A stretch of DNA of 64,000 nucleotides from IMG/VR virus record IMGVR_UViG_3300035698_018317, positions 124,001-188,000 of that record. One strand, 5' to 3'. Shown piece after piece: positions 1-8,125 of the stretch (position 1 is the first letter of the stretch; the number at the start of each line of letters is the position of its first letter). The notes under the pieces were generated by a model that saw nothing but the letters and a program-made list of their open reading frames with translations, was not told where the DNA came from and did no database searches. The translations under genes and the position numbers were made by a program. This DNA is from a virus.

Positions 1-580
1 TCTTGCCTTTTTTCATGTCTTTGTCAACCTTGTCCATCTTATCCATCTTATCTTCTTTAGAATCGGCCTTCTTGTCGTCCTTCTTATCGTCTTTTTTATC
101 GTCTTTCTTGGCTTTACCCTTTTTAGCGGACTTGCCACCTTTTTTCATGCCTTTTTTCTGCATTTCTAGGGCATCGCCTGAATCGTCATCAGAATCAATT
201 TCTGTTTCAGTTTCTTCTTCCTCGTCACCATCACCATCTTTTTTGATAACAGTTGTTTCTTCTTCTGAATCTTCCGAATCTTTTTCGGCATCTTCATCAG
301 CGTCCGGGTCTGCGTCTTTTACGGCGGTGGGGTCAACGATTTCACCGTCATCTTCGCCATCTTCGCTTTCACCATCTTCTTTTGGGATATCGACATCGCC
401 ATCCATCTTCTTTTTGAGTTTCTTTTTGGCTTCGTCTAATTTTGTTTTTAGCTTATCAAGCATTTCATCTTCGGTTGGCATATTGCTAACTAGCCCAATG
501 TTTTGAGGATTAGAAATACCCAAAGCATGAGTGACACCAACAGATTCGTTCATCAACTTCCAATTTTTATAAGAAAGCAT
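1..580 (-). CDS. Highly charged tagged protein, C-terminus outside window
   Basis: The reading frame is open from an ATG at 580 to the window edge (193 codons seen). A strong ribosome site, GGAGATAA, lies just upstream. The protein starts MLSYKNWKLMNES, a loose match to the short tag shared by many proteins here. After about residue 50 it is almost wholly charged: first an Asp/Glu-rich stretch, then a Lys-rich stretch with KKDD repeats. No enzyme motif is visible. The composition would suit a prohead core or internal head protein, but that is inference. The opposite-strand frame over the same bases is Ser/Phe-rich and looks like a shadow. Confidence 0.7.
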   Translation of the reverse strand, partial: MLSYKNWKLMNESVGVTHALGISNPQNIGLVSNMPTEDEMLDKLKTKLDEAKKKLKKKMDGDVDIPKEDGESEDGEDDGEIVDPTAVKDADPDADEDAEKDSEDSEEETTVIKKDGDGDEEEETETEIDSDDDSGDALEMQKKGMKKGGKSAKKGKAKKDDKKDDKKDDKKADSKEDKMDKMDKVDKDMKKGK

Positions 581-648
581 TTTTATCTCCTATTTTTTTT
601 AACGGTCCATAAAGGCCGACAACTTTTCTAACCTATATAGATTAGTTA

Positions 649-861
649 TTATAATTTTCCGAATTTCTTAAGTATTTGTTCTCTTCTTTTACGTTCTACA
701 TCTCTGCGTTTTCTATTTCGGCTTGAATTATTAATAGGAGTTGACCTGCTAGCACTTAAAATGGTATTACCTCTGCCTCTGCCGCTTCTGCCGCTACTAG
801 CGCTTTTTACGCTTCCGATTCTTTTTCTGGCACCGCCGCCTTTATTACATCCGCAACCCAT
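649..861 (-). CDS. Small basic protein with Cys/Gly N-terminus
   Basis: A 70-residue protein starting MGCGCNKGGG and continuing as an Arg/Lys/Ser-rich, probably disordered chain. The ribosome site GGAGGAAAAT directly precedes the ATG, which is the main reason to accept it. The basic composition suggests nucleic acid binding. The Cys pair could bind metal, but two Cys are not a complete site. Function unknown. Confidence 0.6.
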   Translation of the reverse strand: MGCGCNKGGGARKRIGSVKSASSGRSGRGRGNTILSASRSTPINNSSRNRKRRDVERKRREQILKKFGKL

Positions 862-941
862 ATTTTCCTCCTACGATTTTTAGAAAGTCTAGTTCCAGTT
901 CGTGACTTCCTTTTCTTTTTATTTTTTCTTCCACAGCACAT
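807..941 (-). CDS. Possible 44-residue Lys/Arg-rich peptide
   Basis: The frame starts MCCGRKNKKKRKSR and overlaps the start of the next gene on the same strand in another frame. Its Cys-then-basic layout mirrors the MGCGC protein downstream, which hints at a related pair. There is no clear ribosome site and coding support is weak. Confidence 0.25.
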   Translation of the reverse strand: MCCGRKNKKKRKSRTGTRLSKNRRRKIWVADVIKAAVPEKESEA

Positions 942-963
942 AATATATGTAGTGATGTTAAAT

Positions 964-991
964 AAAAAAAACGCCCTCAAAAGAGGGCGTT
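964..991 (-). terminator. Rho-independent terminator of the gene at 1017-1703
   Basis: A perfect 9-bp stem (AACGCCCTC / GAGGGCGTT) with an AAAA loop. On the minus strand it is followed by a run of seven T. It lies 26 nt past the stop codon of the minus-strand gene at 1017. Confidence 0.85.
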
Positions 992-1016
992 AGTTTGAAG
1001 GCACGACTACGACGAT

Positions 1017-1703
1017 TTAACGATACATATTGTCCGGTATAAATCCTCTACTATCATCGAATGTGAATTTCTTATTACTTTCATAGCCGCCACAATCTTT
1101 CAGTGTGGGGATAAGAAATCTCTTGTTGGTAGGTCTATATCGCTCTTGAGAGAACTTCTCAACGGCTGTTTCAAATTTATGGTAGAATTTTCCCATTTTA
1201 ATAGATGTAATGTGATGAGGAAGATTCAAACACAAAATCTGGTTCTGAATGGTTTTTAATACCTCAGACGCTCTAACCTTTTTACGCCCTTTACCAACTT
1301 TACTAAAGTCAATAAACCACAAGAAAGAATCAGGGTCATACGTAAAAACAGGATTTTGAATTCCTGCGTCCCAATGACTATCAATAATATCCGTTATTTC
1401 AGATAGCCAAAGATTACGTTTTACTACAGAAACGTATTTTGCGTAATAATAATAAGCAAAGACGCTTCTGAAACTCATAATCAAGATATGCTTGTTTGCT
1501 TTCGTGTGCATATTATGACGGAGACAGAATGGACAATAGAAACGTTGGCCTGATAAACGCTCACACCACTTCCTTATCATAGGCAGCATTCCTACTTGTT
1601 TGCCACAAAAGCAACAAGAGTAATGAATGTGTTCTGACAATTCATCGGACTCGTTTTCTATTTCTTGTAATTGTATATTTTGACGGTCTATGGTTGTGCT
1701 CAT
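1017..1703 (-). CDS. Hypothetical protein with zinc-ribbon-like Cys pairs
   Basis: A 228-residue protein. Two Cys pairs, CCFCGK near residue 30 and FYCPFC near residue 56, are spaced like the two knuckles of a zinc ribbon. The rest has aromatic-rich segments and ends PDNMYR. I do not recognise a family. It is a single-gene transcript: a terminator follows at 964-991, and a divergent gene with its own promoter starts at 1784. Confidence 0.75.
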   Translation of the reverse strand: MSTTIDRQNIQLQEIENESDELSEHIHYSCCFCGKQVGMLPMIRKWCERLSGQRFYCPFCLRHNMHTKANKHILIMSFRSVFAYYYYAKYVSVVKRNLWLSEITDIIDSHWDAGIQNPVFTYDPDSFLWFIDFSKVGKGRKKVRASEVLKTIQNQILCLNLPHHITSIKMGKFYHKFETAVEKFSQERYRPTNKRFLIPTLKDCGGYESNKKFTFDDSRGFIPDNMYR

Positions 1704-1743
1704 TTTTTACACCAAAAAAAAATAAGTTTTTGTTCTACGCTCT

Positions 1744-1752
1744 CTATATAAG
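1744..1752 (+). promoter_or_regulatory. Late-promoter-like box CTATATAAG
   Basis: CTATATAAG lies 31 nt before the ATG at 1784 and resembles the T4 late -10 element TATAAATA. Here the spacing leaves room for the ribosome site AGAGGA, so the mRNA would have a normal leader. Confidence 0.45.
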
Positions 1753-1783
1753 TTTGAACTATAGTTAGCAGTAGAGGATAATT

Positions 1784-2005
1784 ATGAAAACATTCTATCA
1801 ATGGGCTGAAGAAAATAAAATAGAGCTTCCCGTAATAACGACTGACGGTGAGGATGCCACGAGCGAAAACAGAGTCAGGACTGGTTATAGTGCAAACTAT
1901 CCACCTGCCTATGTTGCTGCTCAATATCCTCATCATTACTTCAATCCTGCCAAGGCCACAGCAGACCTTGATGCGGAACAAATGAAGAAAAAAGATAAGA
2001 AGTAA
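1784..2005 (+). CDS. Small protein with capsid-targeting-like tag
   Basis: A 73-residue protein starting MKTFYQWAEENK, one of the clearest matches in the window to the T4 internal-protein targeting sequence MKTYQEFIAE. The remainder is Tyr/Pro/Ala-rich and ends in a Lys-rich tail (KKKDKK). No domain is recognised. The ribosome site AGAGGATAATT precedes the ATG and a terminator follows within 30 nt, so it is a single-gene unit. A packaged internal head protein is a reasonable inference from the tag. Confidence 0.75.
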   Translation: MKTFYQWAEENKIELPVITTDGEDATSENRVRTGYSANYPPAYVAAQYPHHYFNPAKATADLDAEQMKKKDKK

Positions 2006-2030
2006 GCTCTAAGAATATAAACTTCTAGAC

Positions 2031-2069
2031 AACAAGCCTGCATTTTGCGGGCTTGTTTTGTTTCTTTTT
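2031..2069 (+). terminator. Rho-independent terminator
   Basis: A 12-bp stem (AACAAGCCTGCA / TGCGGGCTTGTT, one G-T pair) with a TTT loop, then a T-rich tract. It ends transcription of the plus-strand gene at 1784-2005, between two convergent genes. Confidence 0.85.
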
Positions 2070-2445
2070 ACGGGTTACCACCTATAGCGTTACCGCCCAT
2101 AGTTTGGGGGTCAGCTTTATCAATTCTACTCTTTTGGTCTTTCCTTGTAAGGCTTGAGTGCTTCTTTTGAGAGTTTTTAACCCGTTCCCAATATCCCCAG
2201 TTATCAGGGGTCGTGGGGCTATTAACAATCATTCCCGGTGCTCTGCGATGGTATTTTTGAATTATCTGTTCTATTCGCTCGGCAGTTAGCTTACTTTCTT
2301 TCCGAATAGCAGCTAAACTTCGCCATTCATATTTTTTATGTCTAGCTAAGGCTTTGAAAAAGCGTGACTCTTCATCACCTTCTGGCGTCCCTTGAGGGAA
2401 TACATTTGTCCATCGTGGCGGCGAATTTGTGAAATTTCCTAACAT
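2068..2445 (-). CDS. Conserved T4-like phage protein of unknown function
   Basis: A 125-residue protein. The ATG at 2445 is preferred over an upstream frame extension because GGAGTAATA sits directly in front of it. It begins MLGNFTNSPPRWTNVFPQG and contains a basic helical region resembling a winged-helix segment (EWRSLAAIRKES, then LTAERIEQIIQKY). From memory, similar proteins occur in many T4-like phages without a known role. A small DNA-binding or virion role is possible but not shown. Confidence 0.75.
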   Translation of the reverse strand: MLGNFTNSPPRWTNVFPQGTPEGDEESRFFKALARHKKYEWRSLAAIRKESKLTAERIEQIIQKYHRRAPGMIVNSPTTPDNWGYWERVKNSQKKHSSLTRKDQKSRIDKADPQTMGGNAIGGNP

Positions 2446-2553
2446 TATTACTCCATTATTACTACATAAAAGTATCTGGTTTATTTGTGCCATCTGGTAT
2501 ATCTACCAAGGAGAGTATAGCAAACTTGACAAAGAATGTAAAGGGAAGAAAAG

Positions 2554-2997
2554 ATGAGACACAGAAAAAAACTGAATCGCTACGAAAGACTTGAAGAAAA
2601 CAAGAAAAAAGTTGCTCAGGCTTTGAGTGGCAAAGGCTTATATGTATATCGGAATAACACAAAAGGAGAGTTGAATCTTGCTAAACCCGCCGAGGGTGGG
2701 CAAAAATTCGTCCAGCCGGGATGTGAGTTTACAGGTGATGATTACTTTATGTTTATGATAAAAGAAACGCACGAGGCAACATTAGTACGGACGATTGAAC
2801 AACCAAAGGAGATAATTATGGAGCAAAAATTAATAGTTGACCAGCCTGATTGTATTACAACAGAGGGGAAAGTTGAACATGTTATAGTTCAGCCGAAAGA
2901 CAAACCGCTTAATGAAGAAACCCCTGAATCGAATATTGGAGAAGATATTCTTCTTGTTGATGATGCCATGGATGGAATTGAAATTATCCTAGAATAG
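2554..2997 (+). CDS. Hypothetical protein
   Basis: A 147-residue protein with a basic N-terminal 25 residues (MRHRKKLNRYERLEENKKK), a compact middle and an acidic C-terminal third rich in Glu, Asp and Ile. A GGGAAG purine tract precedes the ATG. It stands alone between a divergent minus-strand gene and a terminator at 3047. No family recognised. Confidence 0.65.
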   Translation: MRHRKKLNRYERLEENKKKVAQALSGKGLYVYRNNTKGELNLAKPAEGGQKFVQPGCEFTGDDYFMFMIKETHEATLVRTIEQPKEIIMEQKLIVDQPDCITTEGKVEHVIVQPKDKPLNEETPESNIGEDILLVDDAMDGIEIILE

Positions 2998-3046
2998 AAT
3001 TTTAGGAAACAGGTTTTTCCTGTTGGTATTTAACATTTTAGCACTT

Positions 3047-3080
3047 AGAACCCGAGCATATACGCTTGGGTTCTTTTTTT
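3047..3080 (+). terminator. Rho-independent terminator
   Basis: An 11-bp stem (AGAACCCGAGC / GCTTGGGTTCT) with loop ATATAC, followed by seven T. It isolates the gene at 2554-2997 from the operon that begins at 3215. Confidence 0.88.
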
Positions 3081-3129
3081 AGCTTTACAACTAAGTGAGT
3101 TGACCTACAATAAATTTGTACAAAGTGGA

Positions 3130-3158
3130 TTGACCCTGTGCGAAAGTTTTGTTATTAT
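3130..3158 (+). promoter_or_regulatory. Sigma-70-type promoter of the 3.2-8.1 kb operon
   Basis: TTGACC, a 17-nt spacer and TATTAT form a near-consensus host-type promoter, 57 nt before the first start codon of the operon. This implies early or middle expression by host RNA polymerase, unlike the CTATATTAA boxes in front of structural genes. Confidence 0.7.
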
Positions 3159-3214
3159 ACGAGCCAGTGGAATAATCCACAGCAGAAATAACCAGTAGAG
3201 AAAGGGTAGTAAAA

Positions 3215-3691
3215 ATGAAGGCACTCATTAAAGAAGGCAAACTAATAGGTACGTGTAGTGATGAAGACGCTGTTACGGCACTGGCTGATGGAACGGCAGA
3301 TTCAATACTAACTGTAGACCCCGCAGAAGTCGCCCAATTGTCAGGACGCCCTCTGACTCTCGGCCAAAGACTTCAAAGTAAAATCAACAGTATTGGTCGT
3401 GACTTAGATGAGAGTGCGACAGAACTTGTAAAAAAAGCACCGGGATTATGTGGTGCGGCAAAAGATAAAGTACTATCTTTCGCTGCGACAATTAAAAATA
3501 AAGGCGACGAAGCTTTGGCCCAGTTGCGTGTAGTTGCTCATGAACTGACGGCTCCTGAAGCTGAAGTCGAAGCTCCCGCTGAAGTTGAAGAAGCTCCTGT
3601 TGTTGAAGCTCCTGTTGAAGCACCCGCCGAAGAAGCTCCTGCCGCTGTTGAAGCGGTCGAAGTTGTAGAAGAGGAAATCCCCACAGAATGA
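3215..3691 (+). CDS. Hypothetical protein with Ala/Glu/Pro/Val-rich tail
   Basis: A 158-residue protein. The first 110 residues are mixed helical sequence. The last 45 are low-complexity runs of E, A, P and V (EEAPVVEAPVEAPAEEAP) and are likely extended. GAGAAAGGGTAG lies upstream of the ATG. It is the first gene of the operon and its stop overlaps the RNA ligase start by 4 nt (ATGA), so the two are probably translationally coupled. No function assigned. Confidence 0.7.
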   Translation: MKALIKEGKLIGTCSDEDAVTALADGTADSILTVDPAEVAQLSGRPLTLGQRLQSKINSIGRDLDESATELVKKAPGLCGAAKDKVLSFAATIKNKGDEALAQLRVVAHELTAPEAEVEAPAEVEEAPVVEAPVEAPAEEAPAAVEAVEVVEEEIPTE

Positions 3692-5031
3692 GTACATTAG
3701 TAGTAGAAGTTTGTAAAGTTAAGTCGGTAAGACCGCATCCAAATGCGGACAGATTGGCTATAGCTACGGTGAAAGCTTGGGAAACCTGCATTCAGTATGA
3801 CCCCGATACTAAGACAGCAGCGTTCAAGCCCGGAGAAAAGTGTATCTATTTCCCACCTGATTGCATTCTTCCTCCAGCACTAGCGAATAGTCCACATCAA
3901 GTATGCAAAACCAAAAATTGTAAAAATTACAATGTAGTTAAAAGTAAAGATTACAAAAATGGAATGTGCATATCTTGTGGGTTAACGATTAAGTTTATGG
4001 ATGTAACTCCGGGTAGACTCGGCGTAATGTCCTATTGTGCTGAATTGCCGAAACAAGCTGATGGAATTCGTAGCGAGGGTGGCCGTGTAAAAGCCACACG
4101 TTTGCGTGGTCGCCCTTCCTACGGGTTTATCATGAAGATTGATGAATCTAAGGGAGATGACCCATCTTGGAAAGTGGGTCAGGATGTAAAGGCTCATTTC
4201 AAAGTAAAGAAATGGGAACCACCTGAGAAGTCCACTGATGGAGATACAGCTACTCCTAATCCTCGTTTCCATAAATATACTGACATAGAAAATTACAATA
4301 ACTTTCCTGAAATCCTTACAGAAGGGGAAGAAGTAATTTTCACAGAAAAGATTCATGGAAAAAACTGTCGATTAGGTATGGTCTTAGATACGAATGAAAA
4401 AGGTGAAGCTGTATGGACGCCCATGTGCGGAAGTCATGCAGTAAGACGAAAGAAACATAGTCTCAAAAAAATCAAAAGAACGTTCTTGAAATCTGTGTTG
4501 GATTCTTTGAAATATGGAATAAGATTCAGAAAGCCTCCCAAATACACTATTGGCCCGATTTCAGAATTTTGGGGTTATATGACTCCAAAAATCGAAAAAA
4601 TGCTGGTTTGGTTAAGGGATGATTATGAGTGGGGAGAACCTATTTCCAGTATAATCCTGTTTGGAGAAATCTACGGGAAAGGCGTTCAAGATATGACCTA
4701 TGGCCACGCAAAACGTGGACTTAGATGTTTTGATATTGCTGTAAATAGGAAATACGTTAATTTTGAATTGAAAGAAAAATTCCTTAAGCAGTTTGAAGTA
4801 GAAATGGTTCCGATACTTTATCGTGGGCCGTTTACCAGAGAAATTCTTCAAAAACACGTCGATGGACCAACCACGATGTGTGCAAAGACATTGGCAGGGA
4901 AATTCTCTGGACGTGAAGGTGTGGTAATCACGCCTGTCAAAGAACGCCATAATCCTCAAGTAGGACGTGTTATTTTTAAGGCAATCTCCGCTGATTACCT
5001 TGCAAGAAAAAACCCCACTGACGGTCACTAA
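3688..5031 (+). CDS. RNA ligase (Rnl5/DraRnl-like) with zinc-binding insert
   Basis: A 447-residue ATP-dependent nucleotidyltransferase. Ligase motif I is FTEKIHGKN with the predicted adenylated Lys at 221. Later motifs are LFGEIYG, EGVVI and VIFKAIS. The N-terminal domain begins with PHPNADRL, an OB-like segment also seen in tRNA-binding and DRB0094-type ligases. That domain carries an insert with Cys at about 73, 78, 94 and 97, a likely zinc knuckle. Expected reaction: sealing of nicked or broken RNA through ligase-AMP and RNA-AMP. A kinase-only PNK gene lies at 10355 on the other strand, so the pair could repair tRNAs cut by host anticodon nucleases. Assignment to the Rnl5 branch is from recall. 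Confidence 0.88.
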   Translation: MSTLVVEVCKVKSVRPHPNADRLAIATVKAWETCIQYDPDTKTAAFKPGEKCIYFPPDCILPPALANSPHQVCKTKNCKNYNVVKSKDYKNGMCISCGLTIKFMDVTPGRLGVMSYCAELPKQADGIRSEGGRVKATRLRGRPSYGFIMKIDESKGDDPSWKVGQDVKAHFKVKKWEPPEKSTDGDTATPNPRFHKYTDIENYNNFPEILTEGEEVIFTEKIHGKNCRLGMVLDTNEKGEAVWTPMCGSHAVRRKKHSLKKIKRTFLKSVLDSLKYGIRFRKPPKYTIGPISEFWGYMTPKIEKMLVWLRDDYEWGEPISSIILFGEIYGKGVQDMTYGHAKRGLRCFDIAVNRKYVNFELKEKFLKQFEVEMVPILYRGPFTREILQKHVDGPTTMCAKTLAGKFSGREGVVITPVKERHNPQVGRVIFKAISADYLARKNPTDGH

Positions 5032-5051
5032 GAAAAAAAGGAAAAAAGATT

Positions 5052-5291
5052 ATGTTAAAAACGATTATAGGAATTATTGTTGCTGTTGCCATTGCTCTTG
5101 TTGCGCTGAAAGTTGTGTCGTTTGTTTTCGGAGTAATTGGACTTGGCCTGACAGTTGGAAAGATTCTGGCTGTGGGTCTGTCCCTTAGTAGAAATGGCTC
5201 TATCGGTTGGGGCATTGTCCACTTTTTCTGTGGCTGGCTCTATGTCGGCTATTGGGCCTTCACAGGTGGCACGAATAAGACAACCGCTTAA
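5052..5291 (+). CDS. Small membrane protein
   Basis: A 79-residue protein with two hydrophobic segments (about residues 4-45 and 53-72) and almost no charge. AGGAAAAAAG precedes the ATG. It sits between RNA ligase and a second tiny membrane protein in a tightly packed operon. Role unknown; inner-membrane location is predicted from hydrophobicity only. Confidence 0.65.
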   Translation: MLKTIIGIIVAVAIALVALKVVSFVFGVIGLGLTVGKILAVGLSLSRNGSIGWGIVHFFCGWLYVGYWAFTGGTNKTTA

Positions 5292-5302
5292 GGTAGAGAC
5301 AT

Positions 5303-5434
5303 ATGATACTACTAAAAATATTTGGAACTATAACAGCAGTAATTTTAATACTAGCTGCTGACCGCCATGAACTGTCCGAAGGGACTGCCCTTCTCTGTGC
5401 TGCGGTTTCGATAACAGCTATTTGGTGTAATTAA
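5303..5434 (+). CDS. 43-residue membrane peptide
   Basis: It begins MILLKIFGTITAVILILAA and has a second hydrophobic stretch near the C-terminus. AAGGTAGAG is well placed before the ATG. The stop codon directly abuts the TTG start of the Nudix gene, so it fills the gap in the operon exactly and probably couples translation into the next gene. Confidence 0.6.
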   Translation: MILLKIFGTITAVILILAADRHELSEGTALLCAAVSITAIWCN

Positions 5435-5860
5435 TTGAGCAACAAGAAGCATTCTGCTGGCGTTTTATTGTTTAAACAAAGTTCAGATGGCATTGTAGTT
5501 CTTATTGTGCATCCATCTGGCGACTATAACGCCAAAGCCGCTTGGAGCGTTCCAAAAGGACTGATAGATGATGGGGAAACCCCTATCATAGCAGGACGAA
5601 GGGAATTAAAAGAAGAGACTGGTGCAATAGCCCCAGATATTCTTATTCCTTTGGAAGACGTTCAATACAAGAGTGGAAAAAAAGTTACCTGTTTTGCGGG
5701 GCTGGCCGATTCTGAATATCAGCCAGCCCCAGCTTCATGGGAAGTAGATAAGGTAGAATTTGTTTCTCTTGATGAAGCTGAAAATTTATTACATTCGGCA
5801 CAACAAGAATTCATTCGAAGATTGAAAAAAGCTCTAAAATGGAAAGCATTTCTAGATTGA
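5435..5860 (+). CDS. Nudix hydrolase
   Basis: A 141-residue single-domain protein with a complete Nudix box at about residues 42-64: G, five residues, E, seven residues, then RELKEETG. The catalytic Glu residues are all present. It should hydrolyse a nucleoside diphosphate linked to another group; the substrate cannot be read from sequence. It starts with TTG directly after the previous stop codon. A CoaD-like nucleotidyltransferase follows 10 nt downstream, so dinucleotide cofactors or capped RNA are plausible substrates, as inference. Confidence 0.88.
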   Translation: MSNKKHSAGVLLFKQSSDGIVVLIVHPSGDYNAKAAWSVPKGLIDDGETPIIAGRRELKEETGAIAPDILIPLEDVQYKSGKKVTCFAGLADSEYQPAPASWEVDKVEFVSLDEAENLLHSAQQEFIRRLKKALKWKAFLD

Positions 5861-5870
5861 AGGTTCTAAA

Positions 5871-6596
5871 ATGAAATATGTTGGAATAAAAAATAGAGAT
5901 ATTGTTAAAGGCAACTTGGGTGGGGGCGTGGGCGATGCGGCTGAAGCGTTATCAATAGCTGACAACTTGAAAAAAAATGGGGTAACTCCTGTAATTATTG
6001 AAAAAGATGATTTCATTCACGTTGAACATAGAGTGCCAAAAAGGGCAGTCTATGCGGGAAGTTTTGACCCATTAACTTTTGGGCATCTTTGGGTAATCAG
6101 ATATGGTTTGTCGTTGTTTGATGAGCTAATTGTTGCCATTGCTGATAATCCCGAGAAAACATATACGTTCTCATTAGAAGAACGTATTGAAATGCTAAAC
6201 AAATCTTTGATAGATGAAGATGGTCTGTACCATAGCATATCCTATAGTGATACTGGGTCAATAAGGTGGCTTGGTTCTACTTTAGAAATATGTCATATTG
6301 GGAATAAATTTCTTATTGATTTTACTTCTCAAAAAGATGCTAGATTCATATTAAGAGGTCTTCGAAATGTAAAAGATTTTTCATCTGAATTAGAGATGGC
6401 TCATTTCAACTCAGACCCCGAAATGGGTAGAGCTATGATAAAAACTGTTTGGGCACCATGTCCTAAGAGGTTTACAGGATTAAGTTCTAGCTTCGTTAAA
6501 GGATTATGTGGTCCCGATTGCTGGGAAGAGCGAGTACAACAAATGGTTCCTCCTGTTGTTTTTGATAAATTAGTAGAATGGAAAAGTAAAGGATGA
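5871..6596 (+). CDS. CoaD-like pantetheine-phosphate adenylyltransferase family protein
   Basis: A 241-residue nucleotidyltransferase. Residues 60-72 (VYAGSFDPLTFGH) carry the (T/H)xGH ATP-binding motif. RGLRNVKDF near residue 160 matches the CoaD RGLR segment, and SSSFVK near 205 matches the C-terminal ISS/SSS motif. An extra N-terminal 55 residues precede the catalytic domain, and a loop of about 20 residues enlarges the middle. Known family members transfer AMP to phosphopantetheine; related folds act on NMN or CTP substrates. Its place beside a Nudix hydrolase and RNA ligase suggests cofactor or RNA-end metabolism. The exact substrate is uncertain. Confidence 0.8.
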   Translation: MKYVGIKNRDIVKGNLGGGVGDAAEALSIADNLKKNGVTPVIIEKDDFIHVEHRVPKRAVYAGSFDPLTFGHLWVIRYGLSLFDELIVAIADNPEKTYTFSLEERIEMLNKSLIDEDGLYHSISYSDTGSIRWLGSTLEICHIGNKFLIDFTSQKDARFILRGLRNVKDFSSELEMAHFNSDPEMGRAMIKTVWAPCPKRFTGLSSSFVKGLCGPDCWEERVQQMVPPVVFDKLVEWKSKG

Positions 6597-6608
6597 TGTC
6601 CTTAAGAT

Positions 6609-7412
6609 ATGAAATTTCCAAAAGAATTAACAAAACAATATTGGCCAAAAACCATACCTGTGACAACATTTGCATTTTCTAAAGTTTTTAAAAATAAAGG
6701 CATCCAAAAAGAACTTGATAGTTTTAATTTAGGATTACCAAAACCATATGGTGAACGAATTGTGCTTTCTAAAGAACAAGAATCTGAATTATTTCTCAAA
6801 TTCAATTATGCTAAATATCGAGCATCTTTAATAGTTCATAAGAGTACCATAAAAAAATGGTTAGCTAAAGCGACATATTATGAAGCTGTAATAGTGCATC
6901 ATAATATATCTTTAGCTTATAGTTGGGCTATAAAAAGTCACAAATTTGGAGCAAGAACAGAAATTAGTTTTATGGACGAAGATGAAGTTGAGGCCGAGGC
7001 TATTTTTGGTTTCTACAACGCCATAATAAAATTTGATGTAGACCGTGGTTTCAAATTTTCCACTTTTGCTAAATTTCCCATTCAAACCGCTGTATTTGGC
7101 CAAAGAAGAAAGAATGAAAAACATGACCATGCAGAATTGTTTACACGTAAAAACGAAGTCATCAAAGACAAAACAAATATCCCAAGAATTGATGCGGCAA
7201 TAGATGTTGAACAAATGGTGTTTAGCAATGATGAATTATTGAAAAGTGAACGTAATGTCTTGTCCAAATTATTTGGGCTAAGAGGTGGGGAAGTCAATTT
7301 GTTACGAGAAGTGGCAGATGAATTTGGTGTTACTAAACAAAGAATTCAACAAATTAAAGTACTTACCTTGAAAAAGATTCGTAATAAATTTGAGCAGGCG
7401 GCTATCCTATGA
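6609..7412 (+). CDS. Sigma-70 family RNA polymerase sigma factor
   Basis: A 267-residue protein. Residues about 98-160 match sigma region 2: a helix with NISLAYSWAIKSHKFG, then DRGFKFSTFAKFPIQTAV. The last 60 residues match region 4, with a helix-turn-helix ending EFGVTKQRIQQIK. Region 3 is short and region 1.1 is absent. It is probably a phage sigma for a middle gene class and is distinct from the gp55-type factor at 24150. It lies late in the early-type operon and overlaps the next gene by 4 nt. Its own target promoter is not identifiable here. Confidence 0.88.
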   Translation: MKFPKELTKQYWPKTIPVTTFAFSKVFKNKGIQKELDSFNLGLPKPYGERIVLSKEQESELFLKFNYAKYRASLIVHKSTIKKWLAKATYYEAVIVHHNISLAYSWAIKSHKFGARTEISFMDEDEVEAEAIFGFYNAIIKFDVDRGFKFSTFAKFPIQTAVFGQRRKNEKHDHAELFTRKNEVIKDKTNIPRIDAAIDVEQMVFSNDELLKSERNVLSKLFGLRGGEVNLLREVADEFGVTKQRIQQIKVLTLKKIRNKFEQAAIL

Positions 7413-8125
7413 AAATTTATCATGGAACATCTCATTTAATAGCTCGTAGGGCTGCTTCTTTTGGATTAGTCCCTCAAGGTTTAAAAGGCAAAATGGGGCA
7501 ATTTAGCTCTCATCCAAACATGGCTTACCTTACAACAACATATGCTTTGCATTTTGCTTGTGTACCTTTAAATGGGGTTACACACATATCCCCTGAAGAA
7601 TCTAAAATTGCCGTAATAGAAATAGAAACAGATAAATTAGATAAAGAAAAACTATATCCAGATGAAAATTTCATTTGTGAAATTGTAAGAAGGCAAAACC
7701 CATTGCCTCCAACAGAAAATCACGAAAAAACACTTCATTCATATGTAAGGGCAAATTTGGATAGGTATCAAGGGTTTTGGTCAGAGTCTTTACAAATGTT
7801 GGGAAATATTTGCTATAAAGGCTTAGTTCCTGTTGATGCAATCACTCGATATGTTATGTTTGATTTATCAAAAAATAATGACTTGATGAATTTAGACCCT
7901 ATCACTTGCACAACAAATAATGCAATTGTTGGACAGTTCTATAAACAATTTATAGCTTGGTTATTTGATGAAGTCAGAGAGTTGCCACATGTTAAAGAAG
8001 CAATAGATATTCTTTCTCACATAGAAGATAAACAATCAGACATGGCAATTCATTTTAAAAAACAAATAGAATTATTCAAAAAGTTACAAAGAAAAAGAGA
8101 TGGAATAAAAATCATTAATCTATGA
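7409..8125 (+). CDS. ADP-ribosyltransferase-like protein
   Basis: A 238-residue protein starting MKIYHGTS, the first-strand motif of the H-Y-x branch of the ART fold, followed by GLVPQG and a YLTTTYALHFA segment that fits the second motif. PDENFI after the core strand resembles the acceptor loop seen in ART and 2'-phosphotransferase relatives. The C-terminal 100 residues are helical and Lys-rich. T4 uses ARTs (Alt, ModA) to modify host RNA polymerase, but those are R-S-E enzymes. The start overlaps the sigma gene (ATGA), so co-expression with the sigma factor is likely. Activity is a prediction. Confidence 0.55.
   Translation: MKIYHGTSHLIARRAASFGLVPQGLKGKMGQFSSHPNMAYLTTTYALHFACVPLNGVTHISPEESKIAVIEIETDKLDKEKLYPDENFICEIVRRQNPLPPTENHEKTLHSYVRANLDRYQGFWSESLQMLGNICYKGLVPVDAITRYVMFDLSKNNDLMNLDPITCTTNNAIVGQFYKQFIAWLFDEVRELPHVKEAIDILSHIEDKQSDMAIHFKKQIELFKKLQRKRDGIKIINL

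Noticed and set aside
3-506. Long Ser/Phe-rich plus-strand open frame
   Set aside because: It is the mirror of the Lys/Asp-rich minus-strand gene, which has a strong ribosome site and tag-like start.
1700-1981. Minus-strand 93-codon frame
   Set aside because: Lies opposite the tagged gene at 1784, which has a ribosome site, promoter box and terminator.
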